Shown here piece after piece: positions 33,302 to 48,300 of a stretch of DNA of 64,000 nucleotides (position 1 is the first letter of the stretch; each line of letters opens with the position of its first letter). The notes under the pieces are model-generated. The model worked only from the letters and a program-made list of their open reading frames with translations. It searched no databases and was not told where the DNA came from. Position numbers and translations under genes: made by a program. The stretch covers positions 41,061,798 to 41,125,797 of the forward strand of contig OZ025257.1 in assembly GCA_964019135.1 (NCBI GenBank), given 5' to 3'. The stretch comes from Arenicola marina. Its lineage: Eukaryota > Annelida > Polychaeta > Arenicolidae.

Positions 33302-36300
33302 CTGGTGATCCCACAGGAACAGAAACATTAAATACGTCCGTGTTCATGATATAGATATAATTCGAATTAAGCGGGGTTTGTATGGGCTGGTGATCCCACA
33401 GAACCAAAAAGACGTCGGTGTTATATATATATATCTATGTAATCCCAATTCAGCGGGGTATGTATGGGCTCGATAACATTACTTGCCGCTTATAACTCGT
33501 TCTATAGTATTGATTTCCTAAAGTATTTATACTGTGCGAGGGATGTCCAGGATTTACTCTGAATGTGGCGGTGGGAGGTGGGGCAACTTGGCCCCCATTG
33601 GTTGCGATCATACCGGGCCCATCCAAGTTAATATCACGACAGACAGGGGTGAGGGAGAGGGCGGGGGTGTTCGAATAATTTTCGACAACGAGCTGGAGGT
33701 GGGGTGTGTGGAGGATACATGGAGATCCTGTAGGTCCGGAATTCTTGATCCACCGATCAAGTCAAAGAGTGATAGTTTGGAATAGGTTTTCATGGAGATA
33801 ACCCCACGCGGTACTCACCTGGTTGACCTTCAATGAACTCCATGTCACCACCGTTACCTGCCGGACAAAATACACAACAACAAGGCTCAACATTTTGCAG
33901 CTTTATTTTGTGTAAGACACCAACAAGAGACTTGTAATCTCTGTGAGAACTCGTACGGTCTTCAAATGGCCAAAATAACTAACAACACAATGACACGGAC
34001 CAACGTGGAACCCAAAATGACCCTGTGATTTGTTTTTTAACAAAACCGGAGTACAATTCACAGCGCTTCAATAATCACAACATGTTTCTTTGGACTCGGC
34101 CTTCTACAGCTAATATTTGGACGATGGGGTCAACCGAAAGGTGTGGTGGTTAGCGCGTTCGGCTTGAGTTCATAGCGTGAGCTCTGCCAGGCCAGCCATG
34201 CAACCGAAGTTCGCGACCCACTGTATCAATGTTGATGCACGATAGCATTCCCTTTTCGTTTTGCGACAACAGTAGAGGGCCATCCCCGCTCCACTCTACC
34301 CTTCATCCTTCCCATTAACGTGCTATGGCTATCCCCGGGGACATGGCTCCACTCTACCCTTCATCCTTCCCAATAACGTGCTATGGCTATCCCCGGGGAC
34401 ATGGCTCCACTCTACCCTTCATCCTTCCCATTAACGTGCTATGGCTATCCCCGGGGACATGGCTCCACTCTACCCTTCATCCTTCCCATTAACGTGTTAT
34501 GGCTATCCCCGGGGACATGGCTCCACTCTACCCTTCATCCTTCCCATTAACGTGTTATGGCTATCCCCGGGGACATGGCTCCACTCTACCCTTCATCCTT
34601 CCCATTAACGTGCTATGGCTATCCCCGGGGACATGGCTCCACTCTACCCTTCATCCTTCCCATTAACGTGTTATGGCTATCCCCGGGGACATGGCTCCAC
34701 TCTACCCTTCATCCTTCCCATTAACGTGCTATGGCTATCCCCGGGGACATGGCTCCACTCTACCCTTCATCCTTCCCATTAACGTGCTATGGCTATCCCC
34801 GGGGACATGGCTCCACTCTACCCTTCATCCTTCCCTTTAACGTGTTATGGCTATCCCCGGGGACATGGCTCCACTCTACCCTTCATCCTTCCCATTAACG
34901 TGCTATGGCTATCCCCGGGGACATGGCTCCACTCTACCCTTTATCCTTCCCATTAACGTGCTATGGCTATCCCCGGGGACATGGCTCCACTCTACCCTTC
35001 ATCCTTCCCATTAACGTGCTATGGCTATCCCCGGGGACATGGCTCCACTCTACCCTTCATCCTTCCCTTTAACGTGCTATGGCTATCCCCGGGGACATGG
35101 CTCCACTCTACCCTTCATCCTTCCCATTAACGTGCTATGGCTATCCCTGGGGACATGGCTCCACTCTACCCTTCATCCTTCCCAATAACGTGCTATGGCT
35201 ATCCCCGGGGACATGGCTCCACTCTACCCTTCATCCTTCCCATTAACGTGCTATGGCTATCCCTGGGGACATGGCTCCACTCTACCCTTCATCCTTCCCA
35301 ATAACGTGCTATGGCTATCCCCGGGGACATGGCTCCACTCTACCCTTCATCCTTCCCATTAACGTGCTATGGCCATCCCCGGGGACATGGCTCCACTCTA
35401 CCCTTCATCCTTCCCATTAACGTGCTATGGCTATCCCCGGGGACATGGCTCCACTCTACCCTTCATCCTTCCCATGTACGTGCTATGGCTATCCCCGGGG
35501 ACATGGCTCCACTCTACCCTTTATCCTTCCCATTAACGTGCTATGGCTATCCCCGGGGACATGGCTCCACTCTACCCTTCATCCTTCCCTTTAACGTGCT
35601 ATGGCTATCCCCGGGGACATGGCTCCACTCTACCCTTCATCCTTCCCTTTAACGTGCTATGGCTATCCCCGGGGACATGGCTCCACTCTACCCTTCATCC
35701 TTCCCATGTACGTGCTATGGCTATCCCTGGGGACATGGCTCCACTCTACCCTTTATCCTTCCCATTAACGTGCTATGGCTATCCCCGGGGACATGGCTCC
35801 ACTCTACCCTTCATCCTTCCCTTTAACGTGCTATGGCTATCCCCGGGGACATGGCTCCACTCTACCCTTCATCCTTCCCATTAACGTGCTATGGCTATCC
35901 CTGGGGACATGGCTCCACTCTACCCTTCATCCTTCCCTTTAACGTGCTATGGCTATCCCCGGGGACATGGCTCCACTCTACCCTTCATCCTTCCCATTAA
36001 CGTGCTATGGCTATCCCCGGGGACATGGCTCCACTCTACCCTTCATCCTTCCCATTAACGTGCTATGGCTATCCCCGGGGACATGGCTCCACTCTACCCT
36101 TTATCCTTCCCATTAACGTGCTATGGCTATCCCCGGGGACATGGCTCCACTCTACCCTTCATCCTTCCCATTAACGTGCTATGGCTATCCCCGGGGACAT
36201 GGCTCCACTCTACCCTTCATCCTTCCCTTTAACGTGCTATGGCTATCCCCGGGGACATGGCTCCACTCTACCCTTCATCCTTCCCATTAACGTGCTATGG

Positions 36301-39300
36301 CTATCCCCGGGGACATGGCTCCACTCTACCCTTCATCCTTCCCAATAACGTGCTATGGCTATCCCCGGGGACATGGCTCCACTCTACCCTTCATCCTTCC
36401 CTTTAACGTGCTATGGCTATCCCCGGGGACATGGCTCCACTCTACCCTTCATCCTTCCCAATAACGTGCTATGGCTATCCCCGGGGACATGGCTCCACTC
36501 TACCCTTCATCCTTCCCTTTAACGTGCTATGGCTATCCCCGGGGACATGGCTCCACTCTACCCTTCATCCTTCCCATTAACGTGCTATGGCTATCCCCGG
36601 GGACATGGCTCCACTCTACCCTTCATCCTTCCCATTAACGTGCTATGGCTATCCCTGGGGACATGGCTCCACTCTACCCTTCATCCTTCCCAATAACGTG
36701 CTATGGCTATCCCTGGGGACATGGCTCCACTCTACCCTTCATCCTTCCCATTAACGTGCTATGGCTATCCCCGGGGACATGGCTCCACTCTACCCTTCAT
36801 CCTTCCCAATAACGTGCTATGGCTATCCCCGGGGACATGGCTCCACTCTACCCTTCATCCTTCCCATGTACGTGCTATGGCTATCCCCGGGGACATGGCT
36901 CCACTCTACCCTTCATCCTTCCCAATAACGTGCTATGGCTATCCCCGGGGACATGGCTCCGCTCTTCCCTTCATCCTTCCCATTAACGTGCTATGGCTAT
37001 CCCCGGGGACATGGCTCCACTCTACCCTTCATCCTTCCCATTAACGTGTTATGGCTATCCCCGGGGACATGGCTCCGCTCTACCCTTTATCCTTCCCATT
37101 AACGTGCTATGGCTATCCCCGGGGCCATGGCTCCGCTCTACCCTTCATCCTTCCCATTAACGTGCTATGGCTATCCCCGGGGACATGGCTCCACTCTACC
37201 CTTCATCCTTCCCATTAACGTGCTATGGCTATCCCCGGGGACATGGCTCCACTCTACCCTTCATCCTTCCCAATAAGGTGCTATGGCTATCCCCGGGGAC
37301 ATGGCTCCGCTCTTCCCTTCATCCTTCCCATTAACGTGCTATGGCTATCCCCGGGGACATGGCTCCACTCTACCCTTCATCCTTCCCATTAACGTGTTAT
37401 GGCTATCCCCGGGGACATGGCTCCGCTCTACCCTTTATCCTTCCCGTTAACGTGCTATGGCTATCCCCGGGGACATGGCTCCACTCTACCCTTCATCCTT
37501 CCCATTAACGTGCTATGGCTATCCCCGGGGACATGGCTCCGCTCTACCCTTCATCCTTCCCATTAACGTGCTATGGCTATCCCCGGGGACATGGCTCCGC
37601 TCTACCCTTCATTCTTCCCATTAACGTGCTATGGCTATCCCCGGGGACATGGCTCCACTCTACCATTCATCCTTCCCATTAACGTGTTATGGCTATCCCC
37701 GGGGACATGGCTCCACTCTACCCTTCATCCTTCCCATTAACGTGCTATGGCTATCCCCGGGGACATGGCTCCACTCTACCCTTCATCCTTCCCATTAACG
37801 TGCTATGGCTATCCCCGGGGACATGGCTCCGCTCTACCCTTCATCCTTCCCATTAACGTGCTATGGCTATCCCCGGGGACATGGCTCCGCTCTACATTTC
37901 ATCCTTCCCTTTAACGTGCTATGGCTATCCCCGGGGACATGGCTCCACTCTACCCTTCATCCTTCCCATTAACGTGCTATGGCTATCCCCGGGGACATGG
38001 CTCCACTCTACCCTTCATCCTTCCCATTAACGTGCTATGGCTATCCCCGGGGACATGGCTCCACTCTACCCTTCATCCTTCCCATTAACGTGCTATGGCT
38101 ATCCCCGGGGACATGGCTCCGCTCTACCATTCATCCTTCCCATTAAGGTGCTATGGCTATCCCCGGGGACATGGCTCCACTCTACCCTTCATCCTTCCCA
38201 TTAACGTGCTATGGCTATCCCCGGGGACATGGCTCCACTCTACCCTTCATCCTTCCCATTAACGTGCTATGGCTATCCCCGGGGACATGGCTCCACTCTA
38301 CCCTTCATCCTTCCCATTAACGTGTTATGGCTATCCCTGGGGACATGGCTCCACTCTACCCTTCATCCTTCCCATTAACGTGCTATGGCTATCCCCGGGG
38401 ACATGGCTCCACTCTACCCTTCATCCTTCCCATGTACGTGCTATGGCTATCCCCGGGGACATGGCTCCACTCTACCCTTCATCCTTGCCAATAACGTGCT
38501 ATGGCTATCCCCGGGGCCATGGCTCCACTCTACCCTTCATCCTTCCCATTAACGTGCTATGGCTATCCCTGGGGACATGGCTCCACTCTACCCTTCATCC
38601 TTCCCATTAACGTGCTATGGCTATCCCCGGGGACATGGCTCCGCTCTACCCTTCATCCTTCCCATTAACGTGCTATGGCTATCCCCGGGGACATGGCTCC
38701 AATCTACCCTTCATCCTTCCCATTAACATGATACTTGGCCTTCATAGGTTCAAGTGTAATTCTTAAACCAACCAACCCACTTTATTTTTCAATCAGCATT
38801 TTCGAAATATCAAATATATCTTTCTTTTGAAAATTCTGTTGATGTCTTTGGTTGTACAAAATGTCGGAATGAGTGCAAGAGATATGAAAATTGATAAGTA
38901 CAATTAAATCGTAATTGTATGACACAAGTAACAAAATTGTTTATACATAATTACAACATGTTACATTTTGCATATTCTCTAATTATACCTATATGATAAA
39001 GCCTAAATCTACATTTCAATATAAATTGTGTGTAAAAACAATTTCATCTAAAAGCGTTACTGTAATCTTTGCTACACAACGCTTTTTATATCAACCATCC
39101 GATGTGCCTGAAGCCAATACTTCATTGCTGTAGAGCATTATTATATAATTACTTGACTTCAGTTAGCATTATTAATCTTATTATATCTTTGCTAGAGTTA
39201 TATCCCGGTGACTAAAATGTTAAAAAGTTAGACAGATATAAGTTTCCGCATCCCGAAACACCACCAATAGCAGTAAGCCGCATCTATGCGGAGTAGATTT

Positions 39301-42300
39301 TCTATGTAAAGTTCAGTTTAGATTAATAAGAAGAGGTTTTGTAATTATACTGTCGTATCGTCTGGCGAATGCCATAGAATATTCATGAAATACCATCCCG
39401 CAGGACTTAATAATAGTTACTTGCGTAATTAGATCTAATTAGTAGAAATTTATAATCAAATCTGTCTTATAAGTACATGGCTGTTCCTCTGCAGTATACC
39501 ATAACATACTCCTTAAATACCATTCTACAGCATATTTTTTGGAGTTAATTCTGTAGCATAAATAATATTTTCATGTATTACACTTGGTGCTAGTTATCTT
39601 TCACCATTTTCGTGAAACATCTGTTAGCACTTTCAGTGATATGAAATAAAGTCTGCAGCAAATTCATGAAACAAATTCCATAGGTCACCATGCATTGACC
39701 GAAGGCATTCACTACAGTATTCCTAATGTACTACAATGACATCATATAGTGTGTCGAATTACAAGGTATTTACTTTGAAAAATGCAATCGTGCTTACCAG
39801 GAATAACCTTTACCCTCAGGAGGAGGTTAAAGAAGCAGAATGAGGTGTTTTATGTACCAAAAGTGGGCGACGAAGGGCGTCACAGAAAACGACTCTCAGA
39901 TAAATACAGGCACTTGCAGCGAAATTACTATGGTTCGACGAAATATGTCACACCATCGCGTTTTCATATCACAGGCAGACTTAATATTAAGTAGTATCTT
40001 AACGAGTTAGCAATTCAAATGCAATGGCGAGAAAACAGAAGGCACCGAAAAGTGAATACGCAGGGTCAGAGAATACCAGGCCTGCCTCTACGCAGCCTGT
40101 GGGCCGTTAGAGCCAGGCAGCATTTGCTGTCTGTGCGATGTTGCAGCGCATATTTTTGCGTATAGGGCGCACAGTTTAAGAGCGAGGCAGGCCTGGTAAG
40201 ATCAGAGACTGTGACGCGGAGAAACGTACAATCGAGGCGAAATGAGACCTCAAGATTCGACTAATGTTTAACGAGTAATAATTGTCATGATTACTGAACA
40301 GTTTATATTTTTAACAAAATCGATAAAATGAGCATCCACAGTTTGGACGTACATGATATACTCGACTGTCAAAACCCGTTTATAATATCAATATACATTA
40401 TGCCACGCCGAGACAGGCAAATTTACATCAGCGAATGTTGCTTTATACTTCAATGATACGTGGTAAAATTCTAGTTTCGGTTCAGTTTTAGGAATATTAA
40501 TATTAACTTAAGATAAGATAAGACGCTTAGTTGCAATAAAGGTTAAATTGTACCGAAACGGAGCTCAACAGTAGTTACCGTGTGAATGATTTAGACTGAT
40601 GGGAATAGCTCTAAATCGTATGGCTAACTTTTAAGCTGATTAACTTTAAACTACTACCGTAGGATATATCGATAAAAGTTACCCTAATAGCGGTTATAAT
40701 ATACTATATCCGCACAGATGTATGATATATACCTGCCCAACAAGGCAACCCAATGTTTTACACCGTAGGCAGTTGTTAGGCGCTATCTGGGTGAAGGCTA
40801 GAGCGTTGTGACCCTTCCCATGTTACAAGGCCTAAACCACCACATTATGTGAAAAACCCTCTCCACACAGAGTGACCGAGCGACCAACTCTAAGACAGAC
40901 CGACAGTCAGGCAACTAACACTTAAACAAAAGGCTTCGAACTCGATGTCTTCAGATAGAGTTTGTTAAGTTGCATCGATGGAGTTCCACGTCGACCGCTT
41001 CTGGTGTTTTCGGTAGTTAGCCCGGAAGTGGTTAGTAGAGCAGACGGCGGCGTGAAAGGGCCGCCAGGGTGCAGGTGAGAGCGAGAACGAGGCAGAGGGT
41101 TAGCAGAGGAGTGGCGAGTCCCGTGGCGGGCGCCGCACTCTCACCGGAGTCGTCGCAGCAGTCTGCGCATGCGTCGCACATAGTCTGTGACTGCAGCATG
41201 GCGGGAAGGTAGAAGTTGGTCTTCTTCTGGTCTGCAACGGTGTTGGCAAGTCACACATTATAGGCGGAAATTATGCATAGACATGAATGTTTGTATACTA
41301 TGTGATATAATGTCAGGTCCTGTTATTTTCTGTTTTAATAAGATTTTAATAAAAAGATAAAATCATATAAAAATGAACATCCAAATTAGATCAACGACCC
41401 GCTCAGGTACTTACCCTGAAAAGACGATTCTTAAATACCGGCAGAAAAACATATTTGTAGGGTCACATAGTTTTCTTTATGAAGGCAATTACTCTCCTCT
41501 AGCGGTTTGATATACAGTGAGGTCATATAGAATTTCGACGAGTATATTTAGACCTGATGTGTTGGACAACGTATGAAAAGTTTATGGAAAAAATTGCATC
41601 GGAAGAGCAATTGACTCTCCAAAATGTATCGATCAATAGCTGGCACGCTTTCAATAAGAGAACTGCATATGTCCAATCCAGCACTTACCTTTACCCACTA
41701 AAATAATCCAAACATGTTTACTTGAACCTGTGTTACCATGTTATCAGTCATGAATGTACATGTTCTGTGGGCCTAATGGCCTCGAAAATAATAAAGATAT
41801 TTATCTATCAAAGTGAGGACAATGTAGGAGTACTGTGAGGTCAACGGAAGGGTCACCTACCCGGTTTGTAGTAGGATGTGGCCTCCACTCTGGCCTGCTG
41901 CAGGTTGGCTACCTCGAGGGTTTTCTCGTATTCCAGCTCCAGACAGAGTCGCTCACCAGTCAGCTGGGGAGGGGGACGAGGGAGACGGTCATGGCAACGA
42001 TGGAGGCAGAGGCATTGTCATGGCAACAGTGGAGACAAATGTAGAGGCATTGTCATGGCAACGATGGAGGCACAGGCATTGTCATGGCAACGATGGAGGC
42101 AGAGGCATTGTCGTGGCAACGAAGGACGCAGATGCAGAGGCATTGTCATGGCAACGATGGAGGCAGATGCAGAGTAATTGTCATGGCAAAGGTGGAGGCA
42201 GGGGTAGAGTCAGGGACATTGATTGTTTAATTGATTTATTCGTTTATATGACTAAGTGAACATTGTAACATATATTAAACATTTTTGCTGATCTCATAAT

Positions 42301-45300
42301 AAGAATAATAGCAATGATGGTAGACAAAGGGTAATTATAAGCTATATTGATAAAATATGGATAAAGGACAAGATGACCTTGAGTAATGACCCTCAAGCAA
42401 TGACTCCGTGACCTACATAATTGACCCTTGCCTCATCCAGGTAGAAGACTAGATGACCTTACGCAATGACCCCGTGACCCACAAAATTGACCCTTGCCTC
42501 ATCCAGGTAGAAGACAAGATGACCTTATGCAATGACCCACATAACTGACCCAGAGAACAGATGACCCCGTGACCCTTACCTTATCCAGGTATAAGACAAC
42601 ATGACCTCAAGCAATGACCCCGTGACCCACATAATTGACCCATACCTCATCCAAGTAGAAGACGGCGTGTTCATCGGTCTCCTCCACCCTCTTGAGTCCC
42701 TTTACGCGACCCTTCTGCTCCTCCATGTTGGTCAGCTGGTAGCCAGTGAGGGGTCTCACCGTGAACACCACCATGCCGCTGCTCTCATCCGCCGTCCACC
42801 TGGCAACGAGAGAAGTGGGTTTTTAACGGGACCCAAGGTGGGGAATCAAGGTGTGGGATTGAGGGTCGGCATTCTAGGTGGAGCTCCAAAAGCGGAGATT
42901 TTAATACAGATGAAGAATCATAATCTGTATAGGGCCGGTTTTAAATGGATGTAAAATAATACATAAACACAAAACTTTAGAGAATACATCATAGTAACAA
43001 CATAAAATGATGGAAGAACGACGTTTAAATCACTGAGATCAAACCTCAAAAATATACTACTCAACTAGAGTATTATTCGAAAACATTTTATCAAATACAA
43101 TGGGATATTTTGTCATAGCAGGACCAGAGACGAAGTACTCACCAGCCACAGGTAGTGACCTTGACCTTTCCGTCGACGGCGTCTGAGCTGACATCGAGGT
43201 TCATCGCGGGGGGTTCTGGGACCTCCATGACGTTGTACCGGACGTTAATCTGAAACCAGCGACCGATTACAGATCATTAATTATTATTTTTATTATTATT
43301 ATCTTTATTATTAATATTATCTTTATTATTTTTGTTGTTGTTATTATTATTATTATTATTATAATAATGAACATTATTATCTTTATTATTTTTGTTGTTG
43401 TTATTATTATTATTATTATTATTATAATAATGAACATTATTATCTTTTTTATTATTATTATGGATTGCTGGTCGTGGTAGTTGGTAGTATGGACGATTGA
43501 ACTTGATTTGATGCAGGATTATAACTCGCATCGTGAAGCGTCAGATAAGCCAACCGCCCCGTGTGGTCGAATGGGAAGGCTTTTTTGCACTTATTGTACT
43601 TAGACCATCTTTCATGGTCAATAGTTATAGCCAGAAATTAAACATGTCATTAATCTAACGCTAAACCATGGTAGCAAGTTTGTGCCACTCGCTATCTCGA
43701 AAGCGAGAACGCGATGGGGAGGGCGCGAGAACGCGAGGGCGAGAATTCCTAACCCAACCAACAAAGACCACAAGAGATACATCTTACAGTTCTCTCCCAT
43801 AGAACAAACATTGCGGAAAAACCCCGCAAAGTGTACCTGGAGTTACTAAAACGATCCTTGCACATATTCTTATAACGATGAACGCGTGGGTCTATTCTCG
43901 ACAGGTTTACATTAAAAAATCGTCAACAAAGTACAACGTCAAAAATAAACCTTCAACAGGCTGAGAATAAACAAACGCGCACGATCAGGTTTAGGAATGC
44001 AGTGCAACATCACCATCCGTCTATGTATGTTTAAGACCAGACGTTAAAGTTGGGTTAGTTGGTTGCCTTCCCAGCCATACTGACAACAGGACTCTGTCAA
44101 TTGGCAGTCTATGGTCCGTTCACTATAGAAATATATGTGTTGTACGCACCTGCACCATCCCGAAGCCCTTGCCTGTCGCAAAGACACGGACGAAATCTGT
44201 TCCTTCAACGGGCAACTGAAGCAAAATCCACAATAACATTATAAGACAAAGATGGCGTGAGACGCTAGAATTTCAATAGTAATAGAGATAATCGCCTTGT
44301 GATGCCAAGTTTGATAAGCCAAGTTTGACTTATTATTGGTTAAATGTCAAGTCCTTGTGAAACGTCTGCACCTCGATTGACCATGCATAGTCAGTATCTT
44401 CTAATCGTATAGTCACAGGCATCCGTAAATTACAAGGCAAAACTAAACAGGTTATTTCAAAAGAATATGGCCAGGAGGTCGTAGCATGCGCCCCCCCCCA
44501 AGAGACACACTTGCTTCATCTGCAGGATGACAGCGTTCACGTGGCCTCCCCCCCCCCCCCCCCAAGAGACTCACCTGCTTCATCTGCAGGACGACCGCGT
44601 TGACGTGGCTCAGCCTCTCGAAGTTGTAGGTCTGTGCGCCGATCAGCAGCTGGACATCCAGCTCCAGGGATCCCGGGGCGCTCACGTGCGTCGCGTAGGC
44701 AGCCAGAGCCTGCAGCGCCATCACCGTATCCTGGCAACCACCGAAATAAACAAACAAACTCGTAAGCAAATACAGCCAAAAAAAAAAAACATTTTTTTCA
44801 GCGTGATATATGAAAGAAATTTAAAGTAGTTTACTGATACTTTTTGCATCGTCGCAATAAAAAAGTGAACATTCACAATCCCGGTTAGCAGGAAGCCAGG
44901 AGCGAAGACATTGTGACGTCACGTAACAGGTGACTGATGCTATTTATATACACTTCGTGTAGACAGTGTGCACGTAGGAACCATCTACATATCTTTATTG
45001 CCACAATACTGACACAGCTGTGTAGCCTCATTGATGACACGCATTGCAATGATTACCATCTGGGGGTCACTTCACTAAGTAAATTCGTTAATTTTACTCG
45101 TGGAAGTTGTATTCCTTAGACGAAAAGGAACACCAAGTTGACTTTACCATAAATATATTGCAAACATTTTGTAATAATAATGTTAAGAGAAATAAATTGC
45201 AGGAAAGATTGCTGCACACAAATAGCCGTTGATTGTTCATGTAGCGCTTGTTTCCATTGCTCGTCAAGTTAGGATCAGTTGCTAAATTTACATGTAAAAG

Positions 45301-48300
45301 ACAGATTTACGAGTTCGTAACTTTTAGTGATAACCGCGGATGACCGGGCTGGCTTACCTGGGTGGAGGCGAAACCCCCGAGGGCATTCCTCTGCGCGACC
45401 AGCCACTTCATGACCGGGATTCCGTCGGACACCATACCGAGGCGGGTGTACGTCATCAGGGCGTATGACGTCATTTCGATGTCTGTGGACTTGGCCTGGC
45501 GGGTCGGGGGACGCCACACGCGCCAATCACCGTCCTCGTGGTCCTCGTCGTCCTGGCCGGTCTTCGTCCAGTGCATCTCGCCGTCTGTGCAATACAGGAA
45601 GGTCAAGGTCGGTCAGGGGGTGGGGTCAGAGGGTCAGTCAGGGGGTGGGGTCAGAGGGTCAGCCAGAGAGGTGGGTTCAGAGGGTCAGTCAGGGGGGTGG
45701 GGACAGAGGGTCAGTCAGGTGGTGGAGTCAGAGGGTCAGCCAGAGGGGTGGGGACAGAGGGTCAGTCAGGTGGTGGAATCAGAGGGTCAGTCAGGGGGTG
45801 GAGTCAGAGGGTCAGAGGGTTATTAAGAGGGTGGATTCAGAGGGTCAGCCAGAGGGGTGGGGACAGAGGGTCAGTCAGGTGGTGGAGTCAGAGGGTCAGC
45901 CAGAGGGGTGGGGACAGAGGGTCAGTCAGGTGGTGGAGTCAGAGGGTCAGTCAGGGGGTGGGGACAGAGGGTCAGTCAGGGGGTGGGGACAGAGGGTCAG
46001 TCAGGTGGTGGAGTCAGAGGGTCAGTCAGGGGGTGGGGACAGAGGGTCAGTCAGGGGGTGGAGTCAGAGGGTCAGAGGGTTATAGAGGGGGTGGGGACAG
46101 AGGGTCAGTCAGGTGGTGGAGTTAGAGGGTCAGTCAGGGGGTGGAGTTAGAGGGTCAGTCAGGGGGTGGAGTCAGAGGGTCAGCCAGAGGGGTGGGGACA
46201 GAGGGTCAGTCAGGTGGTGGAGTCAGAGGGTCAGCCAGAGGGGTGGGGACAGAGGGTCAGTCAGGTGGTGGAGTCAGAGGGTCAGTCAGGGGGTGGGGAC
46301 AGAGGGTCAGTCAGGTGGTGGAGTTAGAGGGTCAGTCAGGGGGTGGAGTTAGAGGGTCAGTCAGGGGGTGGAGTCAGAGGGTCAGAGGGTTATAGAGGGG
46401 GTGGGGACAGAGGGTCAGTCAGGTGGTGGGGACAGTGGGTCAGTCAGGTGGTGGAGTTAGAGGGTCAGTCAGGGGGTGGAGTCAGAGGGTCAGAGGGTTA
46501 TAGAGGGGGTGGATTCAGAGGGTCAGTCAGGGGGTGGGATCAGAGGGTCAGGCAGGGGGGTGGGGTTAGAGGGTCAGTCATGGGGTGGTGTCAGAGGGTC
46601 AGCAAGGGGGTGGGGTCAGAGGGTCAGTCAGGGGGTGGGGTCAAAGGATTAGGCAGGGGGTGGGGTCAAAGGGTCAGGCAGGGGGTGGAGTCAGAGGGTC
46701 AGTCAGGGGGGTGGGGTTAGAGGGTCAGTCAGGTGGTGGAGTTAGAGGGTCAGTCAGGGGGGGGAGTTAGAGGGTCAGTCAGGGGGTGGAGTCAGAGGGT
46801 CAGAGGGTTATAGAGGGGGTGGATTCAGAGGGTCAGTCAGGGGGTGGGATCAGAGGGTCAGGCAGGGGGTGGGGTTAGAGGGTCAGTCATGGGGTGGTGT
46901 CAGAGGGTCAGCAAGGGGGTGGGGTCAGAGGGTCAGTCAGGGGGTGGGGTCAAAGGATTAGGCAGGGGGTGGGGTCAAAGGGTCAGGCAGGGGGTGGAGT
47001 TAGAGGGTCAGTCAGGGGGTGGAGTTAGAGGGTCAGTCAGGGGGTGGAGTCAGAGGGTCAGAGGGTTATAGAGGGGGTGGATTCAGAGGGTCAGTCAGGG
47101 GGTGGGATCAGAGGGTCAGGCAGGGGGGTGGGGTTAGAGGGTCAGTCATGGGGTGGTGTCAGAGGGTCAGCAAGGGGGTGGGGTCAGAGGGTCAGTCAGG
47201 GGGTGGGGTCAAAGGATTAGGCAGGGGGTGGGGTCAAAGGGTCAGGCAGGGGGTGGAGTCAGAGGGTCAGTCAGGGGGGTGGGGTTAGAGGGTCAGTCAG
47301 GTGGTGGAGTTAGAAGGTCAGTCAGGGGGTGGAGTTAGAGGGTCAGTCAGGGGGTGGAGTCAGAGGGTCAGAGGGTTATAGAGGGGGTGGATTCAGAGGG
47401 TCAGTCAGGGGGTGGGATCAGAGGGTCAGGCAGGGGGGTGGGGTTAGAGGGTCAGTCATGGGGTGGTGTCAGAGGGTCAGCAAGGGGGTGGGGTCAGAGG
47501 GTCAGTCAGGGGGTGGGGTCAAAGGATTAGGCAGGGGGTGGGGTCAAAGGGTCAGGCAGGGGGTGGAGTTAGAGGGTCAGTCAGGGGGTGGAGTTAGAGG
47601 GTCAGTCAGGGGGTGGAGTTAGAGGGTCAGTCAGGGGGTGGAGTTAGAGGGTCAGGCAGGGGGTGGAGTCAGAGGGTCAGTCAGGGGGGTGGGGTTAGAG
47701 GGTCAGTCAGGGGGGTGGGGTCAGAGGGACAGTCAGGGGGTAAGATAGCAGACACTCCACTAGTTGTAACTAAGGACATGACTGCTATAATATACAGCAA
47801 ACACGAATGCGTTACAACGGTTGATGGATGGTATACCCAGGACCCTTTAGCCAATTCTGGTCATTTCGCGTCAATGGAAGGAGGAAGGGAAGAGCGGAGC
47901 CATGTCCCAGCGGTAACCCCCTACTCTTTGCGAAGAAGGACATGGAATCTTTATCCTGCGGTCACACAGACATAACAGCGGGGCTTGAACTACCGATCCA
48001 CGTGCCGTTAGGCTCTCGGGTGCCATTCAGCGGGCCATACCACTGCTATCACAGCCACAGTATCAAGTATCACTATTCCCGATACCACTGCACATCCCAC
48101 AGCCACGTATACACCCCCTGGAACCCTTAATAACGAGCAGTATGGGGAGCGCATAGACGACTTCGCAAACCATAGTTCAGATTATTCCACTGTGAGGCGC
48201 CACTGCATGTGCAATGCATTCTGGGTAATATTTTGGTCTTTGCGAGATGTCAAGATGGCGTCATCGCATGACAACGCATTTTGTAGACACTTAAACATGC

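Noticed and set aside
34290-38735. Repeated 113-codon open frames and a CRISPR-like layout
   Set aside because: Contiguous 58-bp tandem units without spacers in an animal intron; open frames recur at multiples of the unit.
39782-39994. Small 70-codon gene
   Set aside because: No similarity I can recognise, and no splice or promoter signals beyond chance; it lies in the 3' part of gene B.
45465-47975. Gly/Ser-rich proteins on the plus strand
   Set aside because: They are read-through of the about 25-bp array in the C10-C11 intron.
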